From contig NZ_AP025343.1 in the NCBI RefSeq assembly GCF_021654775.1, positions 5,113,501 through 5,177,500 on the forward strand: a DNA stretch of 64,000 bases, given 5' to 3'. Under the pieces are notes generated by a model. That model worked only from the letters and a program-made list of their open reading frames with translations. It did no database searches and was not told the origin of the DNA. The DNA comes from Paenibacillus azoreducens (GTDB lineage Bacteria > Bacillota > Bacilli > Paenibacillales > Paenibacillaceae). Shown here piece after piece: positions 43,467 to 52,316 of this stretch (its first letter is position 1; each line of letters opens with the position of its first letter). The position numbers and the translations under genes are program-made.

Positions 43467-44279
43467 TTACAGCAGCAAGCTTCTTTTTCTGAAAAGAATC
43501 ACGCCCGCGGCAAAACCGGCCAAACCGACGCCCAGCAAAATGGCAACCACCGGACCCCAGTGAACCGTGCCTTTGACGATCTCTGCGGTATTAAAGAGCG
43601 AAAACAGGGAAATATTTTTCATCCAAGCCAGCTGATCGCTGATCTTACCCAATAGATTCAGGCTGAAAAAACCGAATACGATCACGCCGGAGATTCCGAG
43701 CGCCCTTTTCTCATCATTCGAAACCGCCGAAATAAAAAAGCTGATGCCGCAAACCGCGAAAAAAAGCAAAAACGCGCCAATGTTCAGCTGTAAAAATGCT
43801 TTGGAATCAAAATCGGAGAGGTTCCCGATAAACCACGCGTACCCTCCGTAACCGGCAAGCGTCGTCACCGCCGTAATGACCAGCAAGCCTGTAAGGAGAA
43901 CGACAGCTTGGGTCAAAGCCACTTTAACGCGCGTCGTTGGCGCGGACAGCAGATATGCCATGGAGCCTTGATCAACGAGCCGGGCCATCAATTGGGTGGA
44001 AGTCATGATGCTGAATATGGAAAGAATAAGCACAAACAGCAGTCCGTAATATTCTCCGGAAATAAAAGAATCAACGGTGCCGAAACCATTCTCCAGTCCA
44101 AACGCCCTGCCGATTCCTTCAGGCATGGATGCAATAAGCTCGTTCAAGCTTGCCGACTGTTCCATGATGCTTGGGTAGATTCCGAACATCAGCAAAATAT
44201 AAAAAGCCGAACCAAAAGCATAACTCGTCATCGTACGCAGGTGATTTTTCAGCATTTGTCCATATAACGGCATATTCAT
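43467..44279 (-). CDS. ABC-2 type transporter permease
   Basis: This 270-residue permease has six hydrophobic segments (for example YAFGSAFYILLMFGIYPSI and the C-terminal VVAILLGVGLAGFAAGVIL). The long extracytoplasmic loop after the first helix (EQSASLNELIASMPEGIGRA) is typical of ABC-2 exporters. Its start overlaps the end of the ATPase gene by 4 bases, so it is coupled. Confidence 0.88.
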   Translation of the reverse strand: MNMPLYGQMLKNHLRTMTSYAFGSAFYILLMFGIYPSIMEQSASLNELIASMPEGIGRAFGLENGFGTVDSFISGEYYGLLFVLILSIFSIMTSTQLMARLVDQGSMAYLLSAPTTRVKVALTQAVVLLTGLLVITAVTTLAGYGGYAWFIGNLSDFDSKAFLQLNIGAFLLFFAVCGISFFISAVSNDEKRALGISGVIVFGFFSLNLLGKISDQLAWMKNISLFSLFNTAEIVKGTVHWGPVVAILLGVGLAGFAAGVILFRKRSLLL

Positions 44280-45166
44280 ATCAGACCTCTTCCTTCCCGG
44301 TCATAATAATCCATAAATATATCCTCTAAATTTTGGCTAAACACATCGATGCTGCGGATTTGGTATTTCGCTGTTTCCCTGACAAAATGGTTATAGTCGC
44401 CCTGCACCGACACGCGCACCTGATTGCCTTTATAGGAATCGACGTTCAGGCCGCTGGCAAGAAACGCATCCCGGTCCGCTTCATATTCGAAAGTAACTTC
44501 AAACAGCTTCCGCTGCACCGCCTGCAGTTCATGGATATTTTTGACGGCAATGATCCTTCCGTCTTTAATGATCGCCGCCCGGTCGCATGTGCGCTCGATT
44601 TCCGGAAAGCTGTGGGAAGACATCAGAAAGGTGGTGCCTTTCGCTTTTTCCTCAAGAACCAGTTCGATAAACACCTTCTGCATCAGCGGGTCCAAACCTG
44701 ACGTCGGTTCATCCAAAATGATCACCTCAGGCTCATGCATAAAAGCGGCGACGATACCCACCTTCTGCTTCATGCCTTTGGACATTTTACGAATCGGGGT
44801 TCTGTCATCAAATTGCAATCTTTGGATCAATTCGGCCCTGCGCTGCGGGTTGACTCCGCCCCGTAAACCAGCTAAGAAGTCTAGAAAAGATTTGCCCGTC
44901 ATCCCTTCCATAAATGCGATCTCTCCCGGCAAATACCCAACCAGCTTCTGAAATTTGCCTTGATCCTTCCAGGTATCCAAGCCATGGATTTGGACGTATC
45001 CTTTCTCCGGCTTCATAAAACCCATAATATGGCGGATCGTTGTTGACTTGCCCGCCCCGTTAGGGCCGAGAAATCCGAATACCTCCCCTTTGTGGACGGT
45101 AAAAGAGACGTCGTAAATCCCTTTACCGCCCGGAAATACTTTGGTTACATGTGACACCGTTAGCAT
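44276..45166 (-). CDS. ABC transporter ATPase
   Basis: This 296-residue ATPase has Walker A GPNGAGKST near residue 35, the signature SKGMKQKVG and Walker B VIILDEPTSGLD. The order and size match ABC-2 exporters of the drug or bacteriocin-immunity type. GGGAGGC precedes the ATG. It leads the two-gene operon, and the divergent TetR gene with an operator-like repeat in the gap is likely its regulator. Confidence 0.92.
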   Translation of the reverse strand: MLTVSHVTKVFPGGKGIYDVSFTVHKGEVFGFLGPNGAGKSTTIRHIMGFMKPEKGYVQIHGLDTWKDQGKFQKLVGYLPGEIAFMEGMTGKSFLDFLAGLRGGVNPQRRAELIQRLQFDDRTPIRKMSKGMKQKVGIVAAFMHEPEVIILDEPTSGLDPLMQKVFIELVLEEKAKGTTFLMSSHSFPEIERTCDRAAIIKDGRIIAVKNIHELQAVQRKLFEVTFEYEADRDAFLASGLNVDSYKGNQVRVSVQGDYNHFVRETAKYQIRSIDVFSQNLEDIFMDYYDREGRGLI

Positions 45167-45262
45167 AGCCAGCGCCTCCCGTTGTGGGAATGAATTTATG
45201 AAATATAACCAATCACATATTTCACAACCAGATCATACGCCGGAGAAATCACCGCGTCAATA

Positions 45263-45300
45263 TAATTATGAAATATTTTTATGATATAATTTCATTATTA
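45263..45300. promoter_or_regulatory. TetR operator candidate
   Basis: TAATTATGAAAT and ATTTCATTATTA are mirrored at 11 of 12 positions around 14 bases. It covers the extended -10 (TGATATAAT, 45282-45290) of the TetR gene, so repressor binding would block that promoter. Confidence 0.65.
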
Positions 45301-45328
45301 GACGGCGGCAGCCGGGGACGGAGTTGAA

Positions 45329-45937
45329 ATGCAAATGAATGGTTTTGAGCGTAGAGCAAGGCAAATTAAGGGCAAAATTAAAGAAACCACTTTAAACATG
45401 TTATCCACGTCCAGCATGAAGGAAATCCGAATTGCGGATATCGCCAGGAAAGCCGGGGTTTCCCAGGTAACGATTTATAATTATTTCGGCAGCAAAGAAG
45501 CTTTGATCCGGGAAATCTTTCTGGAATTCATGGAATCGATTTTGGACGAATTCGAGGCGGTTGTAACTGGGGAAGCCGCATTAAAAGAAAAAATCGAATT
45601 CATCATTTTGCAAAAGAAAAAAAACTCCCATTCTTTTCATCCCTCCGTCATTGCGGAGCTGATGGAAAATGATTCTGAAGTCCGGGTTATGGTGCAAAAA
45701 AATTATGAAGAGCGCAGCTTGCCTTTAGTTGTCGAACTTCTAACCAAAAGCAAGGCAAACGGGGAGATTTCAAACGATATTTCCATCGATACGGTCATGC
45801 TCTATCTGAATATGCTTTATGAATCCTCGCATCGTATGCTGGAATCCATTCAGTACGAAGAAGATCAGGAAAAACTGATCGAAGAGATGGTCCAAGTATT
45901 TTTTTATGGTATTTGTGGACCGCAGACCCAAAAATGA
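45329..45937 (+). CDS. TetR-family regulator
   Basis: This 202-residue regulator has the TetR HTH IRIADIARKAGVSQVTIYNY near 31-50 followed by FGSKEALIREIF. The C-terminal ligand domain is not family-specific. GGAGTTGA precedes the ATG. Divergent from the ABC operon, with a palindrome in the gap; probable repressor of the exporter and itself. Confidence 0.9.
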   Translation: MQMNGFERRARQIKGKIKETTLNMLSTSSMKEIRIADIARKAGVSQVTIYNYFGSKEALIREIFLEFMESILDEFEAVVTGEAALKEKIEFIILQKKKNSHSFHPSVIAELMENDSEVRVMVQKNYEERSLPLVVELLTKSKANGEISNDISIDTVMLYLNMLYESSHRMLESIQYEEDQEKLIEEMVQVFFYGICGPQTQK

Positions 45938-45965
45938 TTAACATTATGTTAAACCTATGTTAATT
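45938..45965 (+). promoter_or_regulatory. PhoP-box-like direct repeats upstream of ltaS
   Basis: TTAACA-N5-TTAAAC-N5-TTAATT repeats every 11 bases, the PhoP pattern. A SigA-like promoter follows (TTTTCA 45971-45976, 17 bases, TATAGT 45994-45999), so the repeats sit at an activator distance. The same bases also form a palindrome TTAACAT-T-ATGTTAA. Confidence 0.45.
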
Positions 45966-46052
45966 TAGTATTTTCATTATGTAAAAAAGCTAATATAGTA
46001 TTGATTAGTATGTGGAGAGGGAAAAATTTACATACTCACGAAAGGAGTCAGA

Positions 46053-47924
46053 ATGCTCGACTTTACCATACGTTCAAAACCTAAGACACCAGTCATCGCA
46101 GTATTTGTTTTGCTGATGCTGAAACTTTTGCTTCTACGCTATTTTTTCTTCCACGGGATCATGTGGAGCCGCATCGCAGTGGATGCTGCGTCGCTTGTCG
46201 TGCTCCTTTCCCTAATCGAGCTCATCACACCTTCCAAAGCGAAAGGAATCGTGTATTGGATATTCAATTTGCTGTGCTCGTTTATCTTTTTTGCATCGGC
46301 ACTGTACTTCCAGCACTTCAATACCGTGCCGACCTACACCGCCCTGTTCGAGTTAAAGCAGGTGGGACAGATCAAAAGCAGCGTGCAATCCACGATTGAA
46401 CCGGCAAACTATCTCTTTTTTGTCGACGTCGTTGTGATTGCTCTGGCGTGGGCGATCAGTAAACTGATAAAACGCAAATTCAGCATGTCCACGCCGCTGC
46501 GCAAAAGATGGCCGGCTGTACTTGGCGTCATCGCTCTGGCGGTATCCATCTTTTTCATCCGTCAGGACCGCATGATCACCAATGAAGTGCTTCAGGCGGA
46601 GCATCTTGGTTTCTTTAATTACCAGGTCGCTGCCGGGCTCAGAGCCAAAGAGGAAGCGGCAGTCGTCGCATTTGGCAATATCGAAGAAACCGTGGACAAA
46701 ATCAATACCCAGGAAAAAAACTTTAATTACCAGGATCAACTGCAGAAGAAACCGAAGTTTTTCGGAGCGGCCAAAGGCAAAAATGTAATCGTGATCCAGA
46801 TGGAGGCTTTTCAGAATTTTCCGATCCATCTGTCCGTCGACAATCAGGAACTGACCCCTGTGCTGAATGGTCTGGCCAAGGATAGCTTTTATTTCCCGCG
46901 GGTATTCCAGCAGATTGGACAAGGCAACACCTCCGATGCCGAGTTTATGAGCAACACGTCGATCTATCCGACGGCAACGGTCGCCATGTCTACCGGTTAC
47001 GGTGATCGCGAGCTGCCAAGCATGCCGCGCCTGCTTGAGAAACGAAATTACGAAGCGGATACGTTCCATGTGAACGACGTCAAGTTTTGGGATCGGAACA
47101 AGCTGTATCCCGCTTTGAATTTCACCAATTACTACGATAAACCTTATTATAAAAACGATCATTTTAATGAATTTGGAGCTTCCGATGAGGAGTTATACAA
47201 ATTCGGCATTGAAACTTTGTCCAAGCTGCATCAGGAACATAAACCGTTTTATGCGCAGTTTATTACCGTATCAAGCCATTTCCCGTTCAATGTGCCGGAA
47301 GACCGGATGAAAATAACGATTCCGGATTCCCTAAAAGACACGCAGCTCGGCAATTATCTGGCGGCTGTCAATTATACGGATTATGCGATCGGAACTTTGA
47401 TTGACCAGCTGAAGCAAAACGGAATGTGGGACGATACCGTGCTCGTCATTTATGGCGACCATTTCGGCCTGCAGCCGCAGGACAACGATCCGGAAATGGT
47501 CAGTCAGGCGCTCGGCATCAAATATGATCCGCGGGTCACACGTTTTAATATTCCGCTCATTATCCATGTGCCCGGTGTGCAAGGCCAGGAAGTGAAGCGG
47601 GTCGGCGGACAGGTAGACATTATGCCGACGCTTGCCAACCTGCTTGGAATCTCGCTGAAAGACGAGAATTTCACCGCTTTCGGCCATGACCTGCTTAACA
47701 TCGATCACAACATCATAGGCAGCCGTTATTATTTGCCGAGCGGTTCCTTCTTTAATGATGAAATCATGTACGTCCCGGGCAAAACGTTTGAGGAAGGCGA
47801 CGCGGTCAATCTGGACACGCTGGATCCTGTCGAAGACTTCTCCAAATACCGTAAAGATTATGATTACAACTTGGCGCAGATGAAACTTTCGGACGAATAC
47901 GTCAAGCTTCTGCCTAAACGATAA
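46053..47924 (+). CDS. ltaS: Lipoteichoic acid synthase family protein
   Basis: This 623-residue protein has five N-terminal transmembrane helices (to about 170) and an extracellular sulfatase-fold domain. The catalytic Thr293 lies in GQGNTSDAEFMSN, with Glu251 in VIQMEAFQNF and a metal site in LVIYGDHFG. It polymerises glycerolphosphate from phosphatidylglycerol onto a glycolipid anchor, or is a close paralogue such as YfnI/YqgS. AAAGGAGTCAGA precedes the ATG. A PhoP-like repeat upstream suggests phosphate control. Confidence 0.9.
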   Translation: MLDFTIRSKPKTPVIAVFVLLMLKLLLLRYFFFHGIMWSRIAVDAASLVVLLSLIELITPSKAKGIVYWIFNLLCSFIFFASALYFQHFNTVPTYTALFELKQVGQIKSSVQSTIEPANYLFFVDVVVIALAWAISKLIKRKFSMSTPLRKRWPAVLGVIALAVSIFFIRQDRMITNEVLQAEHLGFFNYQVAAGLRAKEEAAVVAFGNIEETVDKINTQEKNFNYQDQLQKKPKFFGAAKGKNVIVIQMEAFQNFPIHLSVDNQELTPVLNGLAKDSFYFPRVFQQIGQGNTSDAEFMSNTSIYPTATVAMSTGYGDRELPSMPRLLEKRNYEADTFHVNDVKFWDRNKLYPALNFTNYYDKPYYKNDHFNEFGASDEELYKFGIETLSKLHQEHKPFYAQFITVSSHFPFNVPEDRMKITIPDSLKDTQLGNYLAAVNYTDYAIGTLIDQLKQNGMWDDTVLVIYGDHFGLQPQDNDPEMVSQALGIKYDPRVTRFNIPLIIHVPGVQGQEVKRVGGQVDIMPTLANLLGISLKDENFTAFGHDLLNIDHNIIGSRYYLPSGSFFNDEIMYVPGKTFEEGDAVNLDTLDPVEDFSKYRKDYDYNLAQMKLSDEYVKLLPKR

Positions 47925-47933
47925 TGAGTATGG

Positions 47934-48067
47934 CAAAATAACCCCGCAAAGAGTATTGGAAAGAAGTCCGGGCGCCTCTCACAGAGGGATGCGAAGCAAA
48001 AGTACGGAGTGACGTATAGCCTTCGAAGATTATTCCGATTACTTTTCGGGGCCCCCGGATATTACAA
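47934..48067 (+). repeat. Palindromic dispersed element A, copy 7 (long form)
   Basis: Ends CCCCGCAAAGAG and ACTTTTCGGGG with an internal block related to copies 4 and 6. It starts 10 bases after ltaS and runs into a bidirectional terminator. Confidence 0.7.
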
Positions 48068-48107
48068 AAAGCCTCAAGCTCCCTTGCGGGATGCCTGAGG
48101 CTTTTTT
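48065..48107. terminator. Bidirectional terminator
   Basis: AAAAGCCTCA and TGAGGCTTTT arms around 18 bases, with AAAAA and TTTTTT flanks. It serves ltaS and the convergent DeoR-family gene. Confidence 0.8.
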
Positions 48108-48204
48108 GATCCAATACCTGCCGCAGTATGCTGTTTTCGAAGCATGTACCCCGCACCTTGCTCTTTTCCCGCGAATGGCGAACTGCCGCTGAATATCTTT
48201 AGGT

Positions 48205-48972
48205 TCAAGCCTCCGCCGCCACGATCAGCGCGATTCCTTTGTCCTTTAGCAGCCTGGCGTCCTCGGCATCGATGTGGCCGTCAGTGATAACGGTGCCGAT
48301 CTCTTCCCATCCGGCCACATGCGTAAAAGCTTGCGTTCCGATCTTGCTGGCATCGGCCAAAAGATACACGGCAGCCGCCTGCTTGATCAATTTATGCTTC
48401 ACCATGGCCTGCAATTCATTCGACTCGCTGATGCCCCGCTCGGGATGCACTCCTTTGCAGGAAACAAAAGCCTTGTCGACATAATACGCTTCCAGACTGC
48501 GTTCGGCCATCGGTCCGACATAAGAAAGGGATCTGGGCGCCAAAATGCCTCCAGTCGATATCACTTCGATTTTTTCCTTGGCGGACAGCTCAAGCGCGAC
48601 CTTGATGGAGTTCGTCAGCACCGTAAGCGGTATATCCGGCAAAATGGAGGCCATGTACCAGGCCGTCGAGCTGGCGTCCAGCGCGATCCGGTCGTACGGC
48701 TCAATCAAAGCGACCGCTGCTTTTGCGATCCGCATCTTCTCATCGCGATGTATCACTTCCCGCTCGAAATACGGAATTTCGGCCTGCGTCTCCTTGACGC
48801 TGACAGCCCCGCCGTGGCTGCGCCGCAGCTTGCCCTGCTGCTCCAACCGGTCCAGATCGCGGCGGATCGTCTCTTCGGTCACTCCGCACAGCTCGCTCAA
48901 TTCGGATACCCGGATGCTTCCTCTCTCGTTGACGAGATCCACGATTTTATCGTATCTTTCCGCAACTAACAT
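48205..48972 (-). CDS. DeoR-family regulator, probable RhaR
   Basis: This 255-residue regulator has the DeoR HTH RVSELSELCGVTEETIRRDL near residues 21-40 and a sugar-phosphate-binding domain with the block LPDIPLTVLTNSIKVALEL. In Bacillus the rhaEW-rhaR pair is conserved (RhaR is YulB). Here it is the last gene of the rhaEW-lutABC run, so RhaR is likely. AGAGGGTAG precedes the ATG. The likely effector is rhamnulose-1-phosphate; inferred, not shown. Confidence 0.85.
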   Translation of the reverse strand: MLVAERYDKIVDLVNERGSIRVSELSELCGVTEETIRRDLDRLEQQGKLRRSHGGAVSVKETQAEIPYFEREVIHRDEKMRIAKAAVALIEPYDRIALDASSTAWYMASILPDIPLTVLTNSIKVALELSAKEKIEVISTGGILAPRSLSYVGPMAERSLEAYYVDKAFVSCKGVHPERGISESNELQAMVKHKLIKQAAAVYLLADASKIGTQAFTHVAGWEEIGTVITDGHIDAEDARLLKDKGIALIVAAEA

Positions 48973-49023
48973 AGCTACCCTCTTTCATCGCCGGCCGTTT
49001 ATGCGCCGGTATAAGAACATTAT

Positions 49024-49163
49024 ATGAAAAACACGGATCGACGTAAATTCTTGGGAGACAGACCGCTTTCAGTTGATATTTTTCATGCGATAACAGGAAG
49101 TATCGTACCCTGCTGATTGATCATTCTGTTATCTAATGAAAAACACGGATCGACGTAAATTCT
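49024..49163. repeat. Two perfect 28-bp direct repeats
   Basis: ATGAAAAACACGGATCGACG followed by TAAATTCT occurs at 49024-49051 and 49136-49163, exactly 112 bases apart, between the end of lutC and the DeoR gene start. Origin unknown. Confidence 0.75.
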
Positions 49164-49166
49164 CAC

Positions 49167-49892
49167 TCATCCCACGATCAAAGCGTAAGCGACGCCGGGT
49201 CCGTGTACGCCGATTGTCAGGTCGTTTTCGATATCCGATGACCGGCTTGGGCCTGATATGAAGTGCACGCCGGCCGGGAACCGTTCTGCGCGGACTGTGG
49301 CGATGCGGCTCATGGCCTCTCCGAGACGGGTGTACATGCGGTCCGCCGGAACAATGGCCAGCAAAATGTTAGGCAGCAGCGTGACCGAACGTCCTTTTTG
49401 CGCCGAAGAAGCGGCGACGATCGTGCCGGTGTAAGCCACCGCATAGTCGGCAAGCGCAATCCCGGCTGATGCTCTCTCACAAATCCGCAAGGAACCTTCC
49501 GGATCGCTCCCTTCCCAGACATGATGCTTCATCTCCGGCAAGCAGCCGTCCAGTTTCAGCTGCTCAAGCTCCGGCAGGTTTTGCCGGATGGTGGACTCAG
49601 CATTTTGCGCTTTGAGAATCGATGCGATCACCTCCGGAAGCTCGGAGAACGAGGACACCCTCTCCGCGAATCCGCCAACGGCCTGCCAGGCATCTGAGAA
49701 ACGGGCGATGCGCTCCTCCCGGCCCAGTTCATAAGAAGTCCAGAAATCAGGCGCTCCCCGAAACGGATGCACCGGAGCAGGGCTGACGGCGGAACGCCCC
49801 AACCTGCCTGCGATATTTCCGATAAAGGCCTTCTCAGCTTCCAGCGACTCCCGATTCAACCTCGCCAGAAACGCGGGATCGGATTTGCTCAT
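49167..49892 (-). CDS. lutC: Lactate utilisation protein LutC
   Basis: LutC is the third component of the iron-sulfur L-lactate oxidation complex. The 241-residue protein has the LUD/YkgG domain, including TVRAERFPAGVHFISGPSRS and DIENDLTIGVHGP. It overlaps lutB at the stop codon and is translationally coupled. Confidence 0.9.
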   Translation of the reverse strand: MSKSDPAFLARLNRESLEAEKAFIGNIAGRLGRSAVSPAPVHPFRGAPDFWTSYELGREERIARFSDAWQAVGGFAERVSSFSELPEVIASILKAQNAESTIRQNLPELEQLKLDGCLPEMKHHVWEGSDPEGSLRICERASAGIALADYAVAYTGTIVAASSAQKGRSVTLLPNILLAIVPADRMYTRLGEAMSRIATVRAERFPAGVHFISGPSRSSDIENDLTIGVHGPGVAYALIVG

Positions 49893-51394
49893 GTTCGATG
49901 CCCTCCTTGCGCCCGTCCCCGGACAATCTCTTCCATCCGCGACTTGATTTCTTCATCCATAGGTTTAAACGACTTCTCGGCTGCGGCGGATACCTCTGTC
50001 CACTGCTCCCTGAACGAACGCGCGGGCAACGCCGGCAGATGGCGGTATGCGGTCCATCCCCCCAGCGGGCCGATGCGTGATTTGATATAACCATCGCGCA
50101 CCAGCAGCTTTTGCCCGATTCGCCCTGCCTTGACCGCCCGCTTAAGCCGTGTATGGCTTCCCATCAGCAGCTTGAAGCCCTTCATGGCCATTTTCTCTCC
50201 GGACGCGGCGGCGCCCCGCTCCACCTTGCGGTTTCGCAGGTAAACAAGCATATCGTGAAGAGGAATTTTGACCGGGCAGGCTTCATAACAGGCGCCGCAA
50301 AGGCTTGATGCGTTGGCGATGTCATGCCATTGCTGTACGTTGCTGTTCAGCGCAGGTGTAAGCACGGCGCCAATCGGACCGCTGTACGTTCCGGGGTAGG
50401 AGTGCCCGCCGATATGCCGGTATACCGGACAAGCATTCAGGCAAGCGCCGCACCGGATGCAGTTCAGCAGCTCTTGAAATTCCGGGTCTCCAAGCTGCAG
50501 CGAACGCCCGTTATCCACGATGATGAGATGCATTTCCTCCGGACCGTCCCCGTCCTCCATGCGTCTCGGTCCCGTGATGCCGGACATGTAAACCGTTAGC
50601 CGCTGGCCCGTTGCCGATCGCGGCAAGAGCGTAGCCATCACCTCCAGATCATCCCAGCTCGGGATAATCCGCTCCATGCCCATAAGCGTGATCTGGGTTT
50701 TCGGAACCGTGCTGACCATGCGGGCATTGCCTTCATTTTCAAAAATAACGATGCTGCCTGTTTCGGCAATTCCGAAATTGCATCCGGTCAGGCCGATATC
50801 CGCTTCCAGAAACCGGTCCCGCAGCTTGCGCCTTGCAAAACCGGCCAACACCTTCGTCTCCGGCGCCAGCGTTTCCCCCGCCTCCTTGGACAGCAGGTCC
50901 GCGATTTGCTGCCGGTTTTTGTGAATGGCCGGAATGATGATATGGGATGGCGGTTCATCTGCCAACTGGATGATGTATTCGCCAAGATCGCTTTCGATCG
51001 ACTCGATTCCGATCTTTTGAAAGGCTTCATTGATATGAACCTCTTCCGACACCATCGATTTGGATTTCACCACTGTTTTCGCGCCCTTGTGCTTGGCGAT
51101 TTCGATCGCGATCCGGGCGGCGTCTTTCGCCTGCGGAGCAAAATGCACATGTACGCCCTGCGCGCGGGCGTTCGCAATAAACCGGCTCAAATAATAATCC
51201 AGATGCGCCACTGTATGGGCCCGGATCTGCCGCCCCCGTTCCCGCCATTCCTCCCAGTTGCCATGTTCTGCCGCCGCCGCTAGTTTGCTGTTTTTCAGCC
51301 TTTCCGTCGTAAATTTGACCGCACCGGTCAAAAATTCATCCTTAAGGGCCGACTTTGCTCGTTCCTTGACGTTAGACCCCTGCGGTTTGCTCAC
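49889..51394 (-). CDS. lutB: Lactate utilisation iron-sulfur protein LutB
   Basis: LutB carries the 4Fe-4S clusters of the LutABC L-lactate dehydrogenase system. The 501-residue protein has two cysteine motifs: LNCIRCGACLNACPVY near residue 310 and SLCGACYEACPVKIP near 360, plus an N-terminal LUD-like domain. It overlaps lutA by 23 bases. The C-terminal portion GGWTAYRHLPALPARSF is typical. Confidence 0.93.
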   Translation of the reverse strand: MSKPQGSNVKERAKSALKDEFLTGAVKFTTERLKNSKLAAAAEHGNWEEWRERGRQIRAHTVAHLDYYLSRFIANARAQGVHVHFAPQAKDAARIAIEIAKHKGAKTVVKSKSMVSEEVHINEAFQKIGIESIESDLGEYIIQLADEPPSHIIIPAIHKNRQQIADLLSKEAGETLAPETKVLAGFARRKLRDRFLEADIGLTGCNFGIAETGSIVIFENEGNARMVSTVPKTQITLMGMERIIPSWDDLEVMATLLPRSATGQRLTVYMSGITGPRRMEDGDGPEEMHLIIVDNGRSLQLGDPEFQELLNCIRCGACLNACPVYRHIGGHSYPGTYSGPIGAVLTPALNSNVQQWHDIANASSLCGACYEACPVKIPLHDMLVYLRNRKVERGAAASGEKMAMKGFKLLMGSHTRLKRAVKAGRIGQKLLVRDGYIKSRIGPLGGWTAYRHLPALPARSFREQWTEVSAAAEKSFKPMDEEIKSRMEEIVRGRAQGGHRT

Positions 51395-52121
51395 GGTTTC
51401 TCACTCCCTCGTACAGCAATTCGGCCAAATGCATCACCCGGACCGGCTTGCCCCGGAATTTCAGGTTGCCGCCAATGTTGAGCAAACAGCCCATATCCAG
51501 CCCAACGAGTACTTCGGCTTCCGTTTCGAGTACATGCGTGCTTTTTTCTTCCACCATCGCTCCGGAAATCTCGCTCATCTTGATGGCGAACGTCCCGCCA
51601 AAACCGCAGCAGTCCTCAGCATACGGCAGCGGCACATATTCCATCCCTTCGATACGGCTCATCAGCTGCATCGGCTCTTCCTCAATCCCCAAAAGCCGCG
51701 TACCGTGGCAGGATGGATGATATGTCACCTTATGCGGGAAATACGCCCCGACATCCGTCACGCCAAGCACCTGAACAAGGAATTGGGTGAATTCATAGGT
51801 TTTCTCTTTTAAGCGGTTGCTTTGTTCAAGCAGCTTGGCGTCGTGTTCAAACAATCTCGGATAATAATGATGAATCATGCCGGCACAGGATCCCGAAGGC
51901 ACAATGACAAAATCGCTGTCGGCAAACGCTTCCAATATAGTTTTGGCCGCCGCCCGCGCTTCATCCCAATAGCCGCTGTTAAACGCAGGCTGCCCGCAGC
52001 AGGTCTGCACTTCCGGGAAATGCAGGCGGACGCCGCAGCGTGCCAGCAATTGCGTCATGGCTTCCCCGATTGGCGGAAACATCGCATCGCTGATGCAGGT
52101 AATAAAAAGCGACACTTTCAT
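51372..52121 (-). CDS. lutA: Lactate utilisation protein LutA
   Basis: LutA has the CCG-type heterodisulfide-reductase-like domain: CCGQPAFNSGYWDEA and later DCCGFGGTFAIK. The 249-residue protein opens MKVSLFITCISDAMFP. AAAGGAGGAGA precedes the ATG. Gene order rhaEW-lutA-lutB-lutC puts a lactate oxidiser directly behind the rhamnose enzyme that makes lactate. A 195-base gap from rhaEW holds no supported gene. Confidence 0.92.
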   Translation of the reverse strand: MKVSLFITCISDAMFPPIGEAMTQLLARCGVRLHFPEVQTCCGQPAFNSGYWDEARAAAKTILEAFADSDFVIVPSGSCAGMIHHYYPRLFEHDAKLLEQSNRLKEKTYEFTQFLVQVLGVTDVGAYFPHKVTYHPSCHGTRLLGIEEEPMQLMSRIEGMEYVPLPYAEDCCGFGGTFAIKMSEISGAMVEEKSTHVLETEAEVLVGLDMGCLLNIGGNLKFRGKPVRVMHLAELLYEGVRNREQTAGV

Positions 52122-52316
52122 GCCGAGACTCTCCTCCTTTGCCTACAAACGAATAAAGCGGTAGGAACAACCAATCCCCGTAAGCCTGAACGCGGCTCCT
52201 CCCGCATTAGCATAACGGGGAATCGGTTCCCTTCCCGACCACACGCATGTAATCTTCCCATAACGCAATCCATCGCATGTGATAAATTGATGATTACAAG
52301 CTTTTGAACCCCTGAA

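Noticed and set aside
14858..48067. CRISPR array from the repeated element A copies
   Set aside because: Copies are kilobases apart, vary in length and are not separated by uniform spacers; there are no cas genes.
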